Assembly (NCBI GenBank): GCA_002304735.1
Contig: DBIU01000047.1
Coordinates: 1 to 16,388 of the forward strand
Reading direction: 5' to 3'
DNA length: 16,388 nt
Source of the DNA: Ruminococcaceae bacterium UBA794
GTDB lineage: Bacteria; Bacillota; Clostridia; Oscillospirales; Ruminococcaceae
Position numbers and translations under genes: made by a program. The notes under the pieces are model-generated. The model saw only the letters and a list, made by a program, of their open reading frames with translations. It was not told where the DNA came from and did no database searches. The stretch's first letter is position 1. Every line of letters starts with the position of its first letter. This document shows, one piece after another, positions 6,766 to 14,281 of the stretch.

Positions 6766-9309
6766 TTATCTTGCCGCGCTTTTTTTCAGCACAAGCTTTT
6801 TCATAAACTCGCTTGAGTGAAGCGGTCTGCCGTTTACGATGCCCTGAATGAAGTCGATTTTGTATTTCTTTGCCGTTTCGAGCTGTTTTGCGTTGTCGAC
6901 GCCTTTTATGCAGATTTTTATTCCCTTTTCGTGCGCTTTTTCGATAAACGTTTTAACGTAAGCCGCGGAAATCTCGTCGCCGCAAAGCCTGTGTATATCA
7001 AGCTTTATCATCTTTATGTACGGATTTTCGAGCATCGCTTCCGTCAAAAATACCCTCTGTCTGTCGTTTGCCACAATGTTCACGCCGAGCTTGTCGAGCT
7101 GCTTCAGATTAACGCTGCTTCTGACGAGCGTTCCCGAGCTTTCCGAGGTTATCACGTTTATCGCGTCCGGCGGAAGCTCGTTTTCCAAAAGCGCCTGCTT
7201 AAGCGCGATTATGCTGCCCGCGGAGCTGAGCGTGCTTTCGGCTATGTGATAACCGATTTTGAAGCCTTCAATCCCGCTTTCGCGTATTTTTGCGCAAAAT
7301 TCGCACATTCTTTCCATCGAAAACGCATAGAGCCTATCGCCAAGTCCTATGCTCTCGACAATCGGAAGGTAGCGCTCTTTCGATAAGATAAGGTCGCCGC
7401 TCGACCACAGCATATGCCCCTCGCAGTACGCAAGCTCGCCCGTACGCGCGTTTACAATCGGCGTGTACAGGAAGTAAAATCCCTTGAAATTATTCTCCGC
7501 AGAGTCGATTATCAGCTTTCTGACGCGAAGATTATCCTCGAGCTTCTCCTCAAGGTCAACCGAATAGCTCACGGGTTCGCCGGCTTTTCTTTCTTTCGCA
7601 AGCCGAAGCGTCTTTGTCGCCGCTCTTACGCAGTCGCTGAAGCTGTAAATATCGTCGGGATAAAACGTAATTCCCGCATACATCTCGATTTTGTACTCGG
7701 TTTCGTTCAAAAACCACGGCGACTGAAATTTTTTCAGTATCGTCCGCGCAAGCGCCGCCGTAATCTCTTTATCGCCTTTTTCAAGCGTTATCATAAGTAT
7801 GTCGTTTGAATAGCGGTAAATTCGTCTTTTGCAGCTTACGGGTATTGCGGAAATGTATTCCGCGACGCTTTTTATCACATCGTCCGCGTAATGATAGCTT
7901 ATTGATTCGGTCATCGACTTGTAATTCGAGATTTCAACCGAAATTATAGAGCAGGCTTCCGCGTGCGCTATTTTTTCTTTCATATCGCGCTCGAACGCGC
8001 TTTCGTTCGGTATTCCCGTCGCGTGGTCCGTGTAGGCGAGCCTTTCCAGATGCTCCCGCGACAGCGCAAGCTCGTTTTCCATAAGCGAACGGTAAATCAG
8101 CGTCGCCAAAATCGACGAAAGGCTTCGCAGCATCTTTCTGTCGCGGTTTGACCACGTTCTGTCCGTTTGATTTGACACGAATACCACAACGCCCTTTGCT
8201 TTTCCGTTTTCAAAAAGCCTTGAAACCGCGCAGCTTCTGTTGTTTTTGGACGGCTTTCCGCGCAGCTCCTCCTCGCTCGTGCAGACAACGGCGTTTGAGT
8301 CTAGAAGCTCGTTTATTCTGTCGCTTTTCACAAGGTCCGTCACCGTCGGAAGCAGATTTCCCGCCTCGTCCCAGCGATATACCTTTACGGGGTTTGCGTC
8401 GTCCGCACAGTAAAGCATCTTCTCAAGCCCGAAGTAATCGTTTATTATCGGAATTATATTCGCGAAAGCAGCCGCGGTGTTCTCGCTTTTCAGCGTAAAC
8501 GAATAAACGTTATTTATGATAATCTGGTCCTCGAAGTTCTCGCCGAGAAGCTTGTTTGCGTTTTGGCTGTTCTCCATTTCCTCGCCGATTACAACGTAGG
8601 AATTTGCTATCTCCGACACCGTTTGAACCATTATTTCAAGCAGCGGCGCGCTTTCGTTCACGTCCTCGAGCGATTCTCCCGCGATTATCCAGCTTGCAAG
8701 CGTTCTGTGCTTAACGCGGATATTTTTCTTGCGCTGATAGCTCATTTTATTGATATTCGCCTTTTTATCCTGACGATATGCGGACGCAATAATGCTCCCG
8801 TCGTTTGCCACAATAGCAGAGTAAAGCCCCTTTATATGCGAAAACGGCTGCTGTATCAGCTCGAGATAATCCGCGCCGAGAATATCGCGCAAATCCGGCT
8901 CGCCGTCCGATTTTATCGCTTCCTTTATCTTCGTGCGAAACTTATGCATAACGGCGTCCTCGCTCTCGCACTCAAGATATTCGGTTACGTCGAAAATCAT
9001 TCCGCAGAAATCCGTCGCGCCCTTTGACGGGTGGTCCGCGCCCGCCGACATAAAGAACCAGCGGTATTCTTCGCCCATTTTCAAGCGAACGTGAGTTCTT
9101 ATGCCGCTTCCCTTGCCGTTTATTATCTCGTTTACCGCGCTGCAAAACGGCATATAATCATCGGGGTGGATAATTTCGCTTAAAAGCGCTTTTCTTTTTT
9201 CCGCAAACGGGTTTGTTCTCGCGAAAAACTCAATCGGAAAGCCGGATTTATACTTCATACAAAACGCGTAATTCCCGCTGTTCATCACTGCTTTGTCAAG
9301 CCTAGACAC
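6766..9309 (-). CDS. Multidomain sensor with degenerate GGDEF and EAL domains
   Basis: An 847-residue soluble protein with no membrane segment. Domains by eye: a PAS_3-type fold (about 12-112, with IHPDD at 47-51, YRW at 82-84 and FDVTEYLE at 106-113); a region at 138-245 loosely resembling a PocR-type ligand sensor; a GAF-like segment (265-410); a GGDEF fold (421-575) opening with LAYTDHATGIPN; and an EAL fold (590-840). Both active sites are degraded. GGDEF reads SNDIL (501-505) and the RxxD inhibitory site is absent. EAL reads EGH (630-632), the DD metal pair reads VA (746-747), and the Glu of the AEGVE-type motif is K802, although E723, K769, D771 and QG (822-823) persist. It is thus probably a receptor or scaffold rather than an enzyme. 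The start is GTG, because the ATG four bases upstream is out of frame and stops after three codons; AAGAGG sits 8 bases before the GTG. Confidence 0.85.
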   Translation of the reverse strand: MSRLDKAVMNSGNYAFCMKYKSGFPIEFFARTNPFAEKRKALLSEIIHPDDYMPFCSAVNEIINGKGSGIRTHVRLKMGEEYRWFFMSAGADHPSKGATDFCGMIFDVTEYLECESEDAVMHKFRTKIKEAIKSDGEPDLRDILGADYLELIQQPFSHIKGLYSAIVANDGSIIASAYRQDKKANINKMSYQRKKNIRVKHRTLASWIIAGESLEDVNESAPLLEIMVQTVSEIANSYVVIGEEMENSQNANKLLGENFEDQIIINNVYSFTLKSENTAAAFANIIPIINDYFGLEKMLYCADDANPVKVYRWDEAGNLLPTVTDLVKSDRINELLDSNAVVCTSEEELRGKPSKNNRSCAVSRLFENGKAKGVVVFVSNQTDRTWSNRDRKMLRSLSSILATLIYRSLMENELALSREHLERLAYTDHATGIPNESAFERDMKEKIAHAEACSIISVEISNYKSMTESISYHYADDVIKSVAEYISAIPVSCKRRIYRYSNDILMITLEKGDKEITAALARTILKKFQSPWFLNETEYKIEMYAGITFYPDDIYSFSDCVRAATKTLRLAKERKAGEPVSYSVDLEEKLEDNLRVRKLIIDSAENNFKGFYFLYTPIVNARTGELAYCEGHMLWSSGDLILSKERYLPIVESIGLGDRLYAFSMERMCEFCAKIRESGIEGFKIGYHIAESTLSSAGSIIALKQALLENELPPDAINVITSESSGTLVRSSVNLKQLDKLGVNIVANDRQRVFLTEAMLENPYIKMIKLDIHRLCGDEISAAYVKTFIEKAHEKGIKICIKGVDNAKQLETAKKYKIDFIQGIVNGRPLHSSEFMKKLVLKKSAAR

Positions 9310-9387
9310 TCATATCACCTCTTGTCTGACGGATTATTGAAAATGCGTCTAACACACATTAAATATTACTATTCTCCCATTATTTTC

Positions 9388-9416
9388 ATTATACCAAATT
9401 ATTTTCAATATTGCAA
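9388..9416 (-). promoter_or_regulatory. Sigma-A promoter of GGDEF/EAL gene
   Basis: On the minus strand, TTGCAA (9411-9416), 17 bases, then TATAAT (9388-9393), with TGG giving an extended -10. The predicted start is near 9381, so the leader is about 72 nt. The gene-free interval 9310-9589 (280 bases) holds this promoter and the divergent one at 9528-9556. Between them I see only AT-rich sequence and a weak 6-bp inverted repeat (CACAAA near 9435, TTTGTG near 9464). Confidence 0.8.
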
Positions 9417-9527
9417 GTCCTTTTTCGCTTTTTCCACAAATATTATACATTTTTGGAATAACTTTTGTGAATGTTGACAATTGATTTGACGATAACGCGA
9501 ATTTCCGAGCGCTGCCGAAAAAACCCC

Positions 9528-9556
9528 TTGCCGCAAACGCAGGATTGTGTTATAAT
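9528..9556 (+). promoter_or_regulatory. Sigma-A promoter of amidohydrolase operon
   Basis: TTGCCG (9528-9533), 17 bases, then TATAAT (9551-9556), preceded by TGT, an extended -10. The predicted start is near 9563, which leaves a leader of about 27 nt before the ATG at 9590. Confidence 0.78.
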
Positions 9557-9589
9557 AAAAATATATGCAAAACAGAATAGAGGAAAATT

Positions 9590-10780
9590 ATGGTTATTAT
9601 TAACGTAAACATTAAATCTATGGCGGACAACGACTTTGAAAACGGCTATGTCCGCGCAAACGGCGGAGTTTTCACGGAAATCGGCGATATGAGAGATTAT
9701 TCTCCCGCAGACGAGCAGGTTATCGACGGAAATGGCGCTTGGCTTTATCCCGGTTTTATAGACGCGCACTGCCACCTCGGAATGTGGTCGGACGCGCTTT
9801 GCTTCGAGGGCGAGGACGGAAACGAGGATACCGACCCCGCAACTCCTCAGCTTCGCGCTATCGACAGCATTAACGCGCTTGACAGGTGCTTTGCGGACGC
9901 GGCGGGCGCGGGCGTAACCGCGGTTTGCACGGGCGTTGGGAGCGCAAACCCCATAGGCGGCTCGTTCGCGCTTATCAAAACCTACGGCTCGAAGCGCGTA
10001 GACAGGCTTGTCGTAAAAAGTCCCGCGGCAATCAAGTTTGCGCTCGGCGAAAACCCCAAAAGCACCTACAACGACCGCGATGAAACTCCCGTTACGCGAA
10101 TGGCGACGGCGGGAATTATCAGGGAAAACCTCGCAAAGGCGCTTCGCTACAAGGAAGAGCTTGACGAATACAACCGCACGAAGGGTACGGACGACGAAAC
10201 CTCGCGTCCCGATTTCGACGCGAAGTGCGAGGCGCTTTTGCCGCTGTTTAACGAAAAAGACAAGCTCAAAGCGCATTTTCACTGCCACCGCGCGGACGAT
10301 ATCTTCACGGCGATTAGGCTTTCAAAGGAGTTTAACCTCGATTACGTTCTCATTCACTGCACGGACGGCGCGGTTATCGCGGACGAGCTTTCCGAGGATA
10401 TGCCGCAGGTTATTCTCGGTCCGCTGATGGGCGACAGGGGAAAGCCCGAGCTTGCAAATCACGATATAAGAACGCCCGCCGTTCTGCACGAGAACGGGAT
10501 TAGCTTCGCTATTTGCACCGACCACCCCGAAACCCCTATTCAGTATCTCCCGCTTACCGCGGCGCTTGCCGTAAGGGGCGGACTTTCGCGCGGGGAAGCG
10601 CTCAAAGCTATCACGATAAACGCGGCGAAAATTATCGGCGCGGAGGACAGAATAGGCTCGGTTGAAGTCGGAAAAGACGCGGACTTCTCGCTTTTCAGAG
10701 GCGACCCGCTCGATTTAACCGTAACTCCCGAGCTTGTCTGCGTTTCGGGTAAAATTGTTGAAGGAGAAAAGCTGTTATGA
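9590..10780 (+). CDS. Amidohydrolase family protein (imidazolonepropionase-like)
   Basis: A 396-residue cytoplasmic member of the metal-dependent amidohydrolase superfamily. The N-terminal beta-sandwich precedes GFIDAHCHLG (55-64), whose H60 and H62 are the usual first metal ligands. Later candidates are the HFHCH cluster (229-233), H256 in LIHCTDG, and D311 in TDHPETP. The C-terminal sandwich ends with VGKDADFSLF (360-369), a signature of this superfamily. I cannot assign a substrate; the sequence resembles a group of uncharacterised Firmicutes amidohydrolases close to imidazolonepropionase and dipeptidase-like members rather than dihydroorotase. The start ATG follows AGAGGAAA at a good distance. 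Its stop overlaps the fumarase alpha start (ATGA), so the two products are probably made together, which hints at a shared substrate route. Confidence 0.85.
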   Translation: MVIINVNIKSMADNDFENGYVRANGGVFTEIGDMRDYSPADEQVIDGNGAWLYPGFIDAHCHLGMWSDALCFEGEDGNEDTDPATPQLRAIDSINALDRCFADAAGAGVTAVCTGVGSANPIGGSFALIKTYGSKRVDRLVVKSPAAIKFALGENPKSTYNDRDETPVTRMATAGIIRENLAKALRYKEELDEYNRTKGTDDETSRPDFDAKCEALLPLFNEKDKLKAHFHCHRADDIFTAIRLSKEFNLDYVLIHCTDGAVIADELSEDMPQVILGPLMGDRGKPELANHDIRTPAVLHENGISFAICTDHPETPIQYLPLTAALAVRGGLSRGEALKAITINAAKIIGAEDRIGSVEVGKDADFSLFRGDPLDLTVTPELVCVSGKIVEGEKLL

Positions 10781-11619
10781 GAGAAATAAACGCGCAGGAA
10801 ATTACCGAAGCCGTCGCAAGGCTTTGCGTTGAAGCAAATCTTCATCTTCCGGACGGAATGAAAGAGTGTATAGCGAACGCTCGTGAAAAGGAAAAAAGCG
10901 AGCTTTGCAAAAGCGTTCTCGGCGACCTCGAGCAAAATCTTATCGCCGCGGACGAGCTTTCCGTGCCGATTTGTCAGGATACGGGAATGGCGGTTGTTTT
11001 CGCGGAAATCGGTCAGGACGTTCACATTTCGGGCGGCGCTTTCGAGGACGCGGTGAACGAGGGCGTGGCAAAGGGCTATGTCGAGGGGAAGCTTCGGCTG
11101 AGCGTTGTCGGCGACCCGATTGAGCGCGTTAACACGGGAAACAACACCCCCGCCGTTATTCACACGAGAATTGTGCCGGGCGATAAAATCAGCCTTATGG
11201 TTGCGCCGAAAGGCTTCGGAAGCGAGAATATGAGCAGGCTTAAAATGTTCACGCCGTCCGCTTCTAAGGAGGATATCGTTGATTTTATCGTTGAAACGGC
11301 TTCCGTTGCGGGGAGCAATCCCTGCCCGCCGATTGTCGTCGGAGTGGGAATAGGCGGCGATTTTGAACAGTGCGCGTATCTTGCGAAAAAAGCGCTCTGC
11401 CGCGACCTCTCGGTAAGAAATCCCAAGCCGCTTTACGCGGAAATGGAAAAAGCCGCGCTTTGCGGAATAAATCGGCTCGGAATAGGCGCACAGGGCTTCG
11501 GCGGCACGCAAACCGCGCTTTACGTCAACATCGAACAGGCGCCCACTCATATCGCGGGGCTTCCCGTCGCCGTGAATATGGGCTGCCACGTCACAAGGCA
11601 CGCGGGCTGCGTAATCTGA
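10777..11619 (+). CDS. Class I fumarate hydratase alpha subunit (FumA/TtdA type)
   Basis: A 280-residue N-terminal-type subunit of two-subunit iron-sulfur hydro-lyases, which hydrate fumarate to L-malate or dehydrate tartrate. Conserved segments are VPICQDTG (63-70), TGNNTPAVIHTRIVPGD (120-136), APKGFGSEN (143-151), SNPCPPIVVGVGIGG (180-194), GFGGTQTALYV (240-250) and PVAVNMGCHVTRH (263-275). C66, C183 and C270 are the expected ligands of a [4Fe-4S] cluster. The family's catalytic base and the rest of the site come from a beta subunit, which normally lies directly downstream. No beta gene is found here; the next gene is a sigma factor. It is translationally coupled to the amidohydrolase through ATGA. 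Fumarase and tartrate dehydratase subunits cannot be told apart from sequence reading alone. Confidence 0.92.
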   Translation: MREINAQEITEAVARLCVEANLHLPDGMKECIANAREKEKSELCKSVLGDLEQNLIAADELSVPICQDTGMAVVFAEIGQDVHISGGAFEDAVNEGVAKGYVEGKLRLSVVGDPIERVNTGNNTPAVIHTRIVPGDKISLMVAPKGFGSENMSRLKMFTPSASKEDIVDFIVETASVAGSNPCPPIVVGVGIGGDFEQCAYLAKKALCRDLSVRNPKPLYAEMEKAALCGINRLGIGAQGFGGTQTALYVNIEQAPTHIAGLPVAVNMGCHVTRHAGCVI

Positions 11620-11636
11620 AAAAATCCGCGGAATTA

Positions 11637-11667
11637 TGCAACTTTTTTCAGCACTGTCGGGTATTAT
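11637..11667 (+). promoter_or_regulatory. Candidate ECF-type promoter before sigma gene
   Basis: TGCAAC followed by a T-run (11637-11648) resembles the AAC-T-run -35 element used by many ECF sigma factors. TGTCGGGTATTAT (11655-11667) at the right distance would hold the -10. The sigma-A reading (TATTAT at 11662-11667) has no good -35. Autoregulation of the ECF gene is therefore plausible. A perfect 9-bp inverted repeat (11616-11624 with 11643-11651) encloses the -35 region and overlaps the fumarase stop codon. Confidence 0.45.
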
Positions 11668-11686
11668 TAGTAAATCGGAGTTTTTT

Positions 11687-12220
11687 ATGGAATTTTCACT
11701 GAAAACATCGGAAAGCTTCAACGAGGTAATGCGGCACTATCTGCCGATGGTTTATCGAATAGCTTTCACGCGGCTCGGAAACGCGTCTGACGCGGAGGAC
11801 GCCGCGCAGGACGTTTTTGCGCGTTATTTTAAGGCGGATAAGACCTTCGACTCCGAGGAGCATCGCAAGGCTTTTCTTATCAGATGCGCCGTGAATAGGG
11901 CTAATTCCATCGCTACAAGCGCTCACGCAAAGCATATTTCGCAGAGCGATTATCTCGAAAATCTGCCCGAAAGCGAGCTTTCCGCGGGAGATATCACGGG
12001 CGAAGCCGCTCTCCGTGCGGAAATGCGCCGCGAGGTGCTGAAAGCGGTTTTGGAGCTTCCTCCGAAATACCGAACGGCGGTTTATTTGTTTTACTTCGAG
12101 GATATGACGATAGCGCAGATTGCACGGGCGACGCGTTCGGGCGAAAATACCGTGAAATCGCGCCTTTCGAGAGCGCGGGAAAAGCTGAAAATCGCGCTCG
12201 GCGAGCTTGAATTTGATTGA
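11687..12220 (+). CDS. ECF-type RNA polymerase sigma factor
   Basis: A 177-residue group IV sigma-70 family protein made of region 2 (about 14-78) and region 4 (about 110-172) only. Region 2 shows YLPMVYRIAFTRLG (18-31) and the DAEDAAQDVFARYF signature (35-48). Region 4 begins LELPPKYRTAVYLFYFEDM and holds the helix-turn-helix TIAQIARATRSGENTVKSRL (141-160), followed by a basic helix. The in-frame ATG at 11636 would run through the promoter and lacks a ribosome binding site; the ATG at 11687 has GGAG six bases upstream, so I use it. The membrane protein gene follows after 14 bases, the standard arrangement of an ECF factor with its anti-sigma factor. The signal sensed is unknown. Confidence 0.93.
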   Translation: MEFSLKTSESFNEVMRHYLPMVYRIAFTRLGNASDAEDAAQDVFARYFKADKTFDSEEHRKAFLIRCAVNRANSIATSAHAKHISQSDYLENLPESELSAGDITGEAALRAEMRREVLKAVLELPPKYRTAVYLFYFEDMTIAQIARATRSGENTVKSRLSRAREKLKIALGELEFD

Positions 12221-12234
12221 GGGGAGAGATTTTT

Positions 12235-12915
12235 ATGAAATTCAGCGAGGAATATAAATCGGCGATGAACGAAATCACTCCCGACGAGAAAGCCGCCGAG
12301 AGAATTGAACGCGCGGTTTTGGATAAAATTGCGGAAAAACCCGCGAAATCCAAGCGCAAAACCCCCATTTTTATCGGAACGGCGGTTTCGGGAGCGGCTG
12401 TCTGCGCGGCGATTGCGTGCGTTTTCATTTTCAGAACGAACAGCTTTTCGGGCGGCTCTTTGAACAACGCGATTTGCACCGATTCAAAGATGTATTCGCA
12501 GAGCTATGACGGAACGCTGGAAACTGTCGGTTCTGCGGAAGATTTTGTATCTTCAAGCTCCGCGGTTGCCGCCGGCGATGACAATGATAAGTATTATCCG
12601 AGCGCGGGGCTTTCCGGTTCTGGGACAAAGGCAGAGCAATGCACGACAGACGAAGCGATGAACGATGTTTTTTGGGACGTTGAAAACGCGTTTACGCTTG
12701 AATTTACCGCAGACGGCGGCGTTATCGTGAAAAAAGGCGATTATTGCGAGGAATTTGAGCAAACCTGCCTTGTGGAGCGGTTTTCTTCGCCGCAGAAAGA
12801 CCTCTCTCTTGCGATATCCGACGTCGGCGAAAAGCGGTTTATCCGCATTGACGGAGCTCGGCTTTACCTTTTCGACGACGATTTGCAGACGGCGAAGTAT
12901 TTTAAGAAACAATAA
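12235..12915 (+). CDS. Single-pass membrane protein, probable anti-sigma factor
   Basis: A 226-residue protein that I recognise only by architecture. There is a charged cytoplasmic N-terminus (1-43), with a helix FSEEYKSAMNEITPDEKAAER typical of small clostridial anti-sigma-like proteins. One membrane helix (about 44-66) is followed by an external region with a Ser/Gly/Asp-rich linker (70-135) and a compact C-terminal part (about 145-226). No zinc anti-sigma HxxxCxxC motif is present. Four external Cys (81, 136, 171, 178) could form disulfides. The ATG at 12235 has GGGGAGAG upstream; an in-frame TTG at 12217 overlaps the sigma gene and is rejected. Position directly after the ECF gene is the main argument for its role: it would hold the sigma factor at the membrane. 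The external domain belongs to no family I can name. Confidence 0.7.
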   Translation: MKFSEEYKSAMNEITPDEKAAERIERAVLDKIAEKPAKSKRKTPIFIGTAVSGAAVCAAIACVFIFRTNSFSGGSLNNAICTDSKMYSQSYDGTLETVGSAEDFVSSSSAVAAGDDNDKYYPSAGLSGSGTKAEQCTTDEAMNDVFWDVENAFTLEFTADGGVIVKKGDYCEEFEQTCLVERFSSPQKDLSLAISDVGEKRFIRIDGARLYLFDDDLQTAKYFKKQ

Positions 12916-12918
12916 GCC

Positions 12919-12945
12919 AAAGCGGGACTTTAAGCCCCGCTTTTT
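12919..12945. terminator. Shared intrinsic terminator
   Basis: Arms AAAGCGGG (12919-12926) and CCCGCTTT (12936-12943), a 9-nt loop and a T-run (12941-12945) lie between the convergent anti-sigma and aroK genes. On the plus strand this is a good terminator. On the minus strand the T-run is only three bases long before GG, so termination of the aroK transcript may be partial. Confidence 0.85.
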
Positions 12946-12946
12946 G

Positions 12947-13450
12947 TTATTTCGCGCTTGCGTACCGGACAAGCTTTGCGATTTCGTCCGCGATTATCCT
13001 GTCGCGGGCGTTTCCGTTTACCATAAAAGTGCTGTTGCGCTTGTAGATTTTGCTCCGCGTTTCGTAAAGCTCGCGGAGCTGCTCCTTCGTGTTTTTCACG
13101 ACAAGCGGGCGGTTTTTGTCGCCGCTTATCCGCTGATAACACATCTCGAAATCCGTGTTTATATACACCGAAATTCCGTTTTCCCGCGCGTATTTCGCGG
13201 TTTCATCATTAATCAGCGCGCCGCCGCCCGTCGCCACAACGCAGCCCTTTGCAAGCTCCCGAATATACTTCGCTTCAAGAGCGCGGAAGTGCGGTTCGCC
13301 GAATTTATCGAATATTTCGGGAATAGTCAGCCCCTCCGCGTTCACAATATATCTGTCGAGGTCGATGAATTTCATTCCGAGCCGCTTTGCCGTCATTCTT
13401 CCGATATGGCTTTTTCCGCAGCCCATAAACCCGCATAAATACACGCTCAT
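12947..13450 (-). CDS. aroK: Shikimate kinase
   Basis: Cytoplasmic kinase that phosphorylates shikimate at the 3-hydroxyl with ATP, the fifth step toward chorismate. At 167 residues it has the normal length. Visible are the Walker A loop GFMGCGKS (7-14), FIDLD with D30 and D32 (Mg2+/shikimate), R56 in PHFRALE (shikimate), GGGALI (75-80, the Walker B-equivalent glycine loop), the lid arginine R114 in NRPLV, and R133 near ETRSKIYK. The ATG overlaps the aroE stop as ATGA, so the two are coupled. It is the last gene of a fabD-aroE-aroK unit and ends at the shared terminator. All key residues are present. Confidence 0.96.
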   Translation of the reverse strand: MSVYLCGFMGCGKSHIGRMTAKRLGMKFIDLDRYIVNAEGLTIPEIFDKFGEPHFRALEAKYIRELAKGCVVATGGGALINDETAKYARENGISVYINTDFEMCYQRISGDKNRPLVVKNTKEQLRELYETRSKIYKRNSTFMVNGNARDRIIADEIAKLVRYASAK

Positions 13451-14277
13451 ACTAAATTCTCCATATCGGTAATCAGCTTATCGATATCGCTTTTATTGAA
13501 TTTCGCGCCGTACCATATTTCGTGCGCCGCGACCGCCTGCAAAACAAGCATCGCCATTCCGTTCAAGCCCTTTTTGCCCTTTTCGCGCGCGGTTTTCACG
13601 AGAAGCGTTTCCTTTGGATTGTACACAACGTCGAAAACATACTCGAATTTCCCGACGACTTCTTCCGTGCAGGGCATTTTGTCGCTTTTCGGGAACATTC
13701 CCACGGGACACGCGTTTATCAGCAAATCGCCGCCGTCCGATTTGTCGAGGCAGCCGTTTTCGATTGCCGTAATTTTAACCGAAGCGTCCGATTTCTGCGC
13801 TTTTATCTCCTCGGCAACCTTTTCCGCGAGCGGAATATCGCTTTTCAGCGCCGCAATAGTAAGCTTTGCGCCCTCAAGCGCCGCTTCAATGCAAATCATT
13901 CTCCCGACGCCGCCGCAGCCTATTACCGTAACTCTTGACGAAAGCGCCGCTCCGAGCATTTCAATCGACTTTGTAAAGCCGATTACGTCCGTATTGCAGC
14001 CGAGCTTTTCGCCGCCTTTAACGCAGTTTACCGACGAATAACGCGCGGCGCCCTCGGAAAGCCTGCTGCAATAGTCGATTATCGCGACTTTATGCGGTAT
14101 CGTGACGTTAATTCCCGCAAATTCATCGAGAAAAGCGTATTTTTCGGGTAATTCTTCGGGCGAAATGTCGAGAAGCGAATATTCCGCGGGTTTTCCCGAC
14201 AGCTCGAACAGACGCGTGTGAATTTGCGGCGAAAGCGAATGACCGAGCGGGTGACCGATAAGGCAGTATTTTTCCAT
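13447..14277 (-). CDS. aroE: Shikimate dehydrogenase
   Basis: NADP-dependent enzyme that reduces 3-dehydroshikimate to shikimate, directly before AroK in the pathway. With the start at 14277 it has 276 residues, the usual size. Substrate-site motifs are GHSLSPQIH (12-20), NVTIPHK with catalytic-type K63, and GCNTDVIGF with D97. The nucleotide fold carries GCGGVGRM (120-127). NACPVGM (188-194) and the closing GLNGMAMLVLQ (237-247) complete the family pattern. The open frame extends 13 codons further upstream into fabD, but AAAGGAG lies 9 bases before the ATG at 14277, so the shorter form is preferred; it starts four bases after the fabD stop. Typical NADP-type AroE has a basic residue after the glycine loop; here AALKSD (142-147) offers K145. 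Confidence 0.95.
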   Translation of the reverse strand: MEKYCLIGHPLGHSLSPQIHTRLFELSGKPAEYSLLDISPEELPEKYAFLDEFAGINVTIPHKVAIIDYCSRLSEGAARYSSVNCVKGGEKLGCNTDVIGFTKSIEMLGAALSSRVTVIGCGGVGRMICIEAALEGAKLTIAALKSDIPLAEKVAEEIKAQKSDASVKITAIENGCLDKSDGGDLLINACPVGMFPKSDKMPCTEEVVGKFEYVFDVVYNPKETLLVKTAREKGKKGLNGMAMLVLQAVAAHEIWYGAKFNKSDIDKLITDMENLV

Positions 14278-14281
14278 CGAA

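Noticed and set aside
9443..10288. A 281-codon minus-strand open frame across the amidohydrolase gene
   Set aside because: It covers the amidohydrolase promoter and coding region, is rich in Val/Arg/Phe and resembles no family; a shadow frame.
10540..11721. A 393-codon open frame on the minus strand across the fumarase alpha gene
   Set aside because: It is antisense to a clearly conserved gene, has low-complexity Arg/Ala/Ser-rich composition and no recognisable motif; codon bias of the real gene keeps the opposite frame open.
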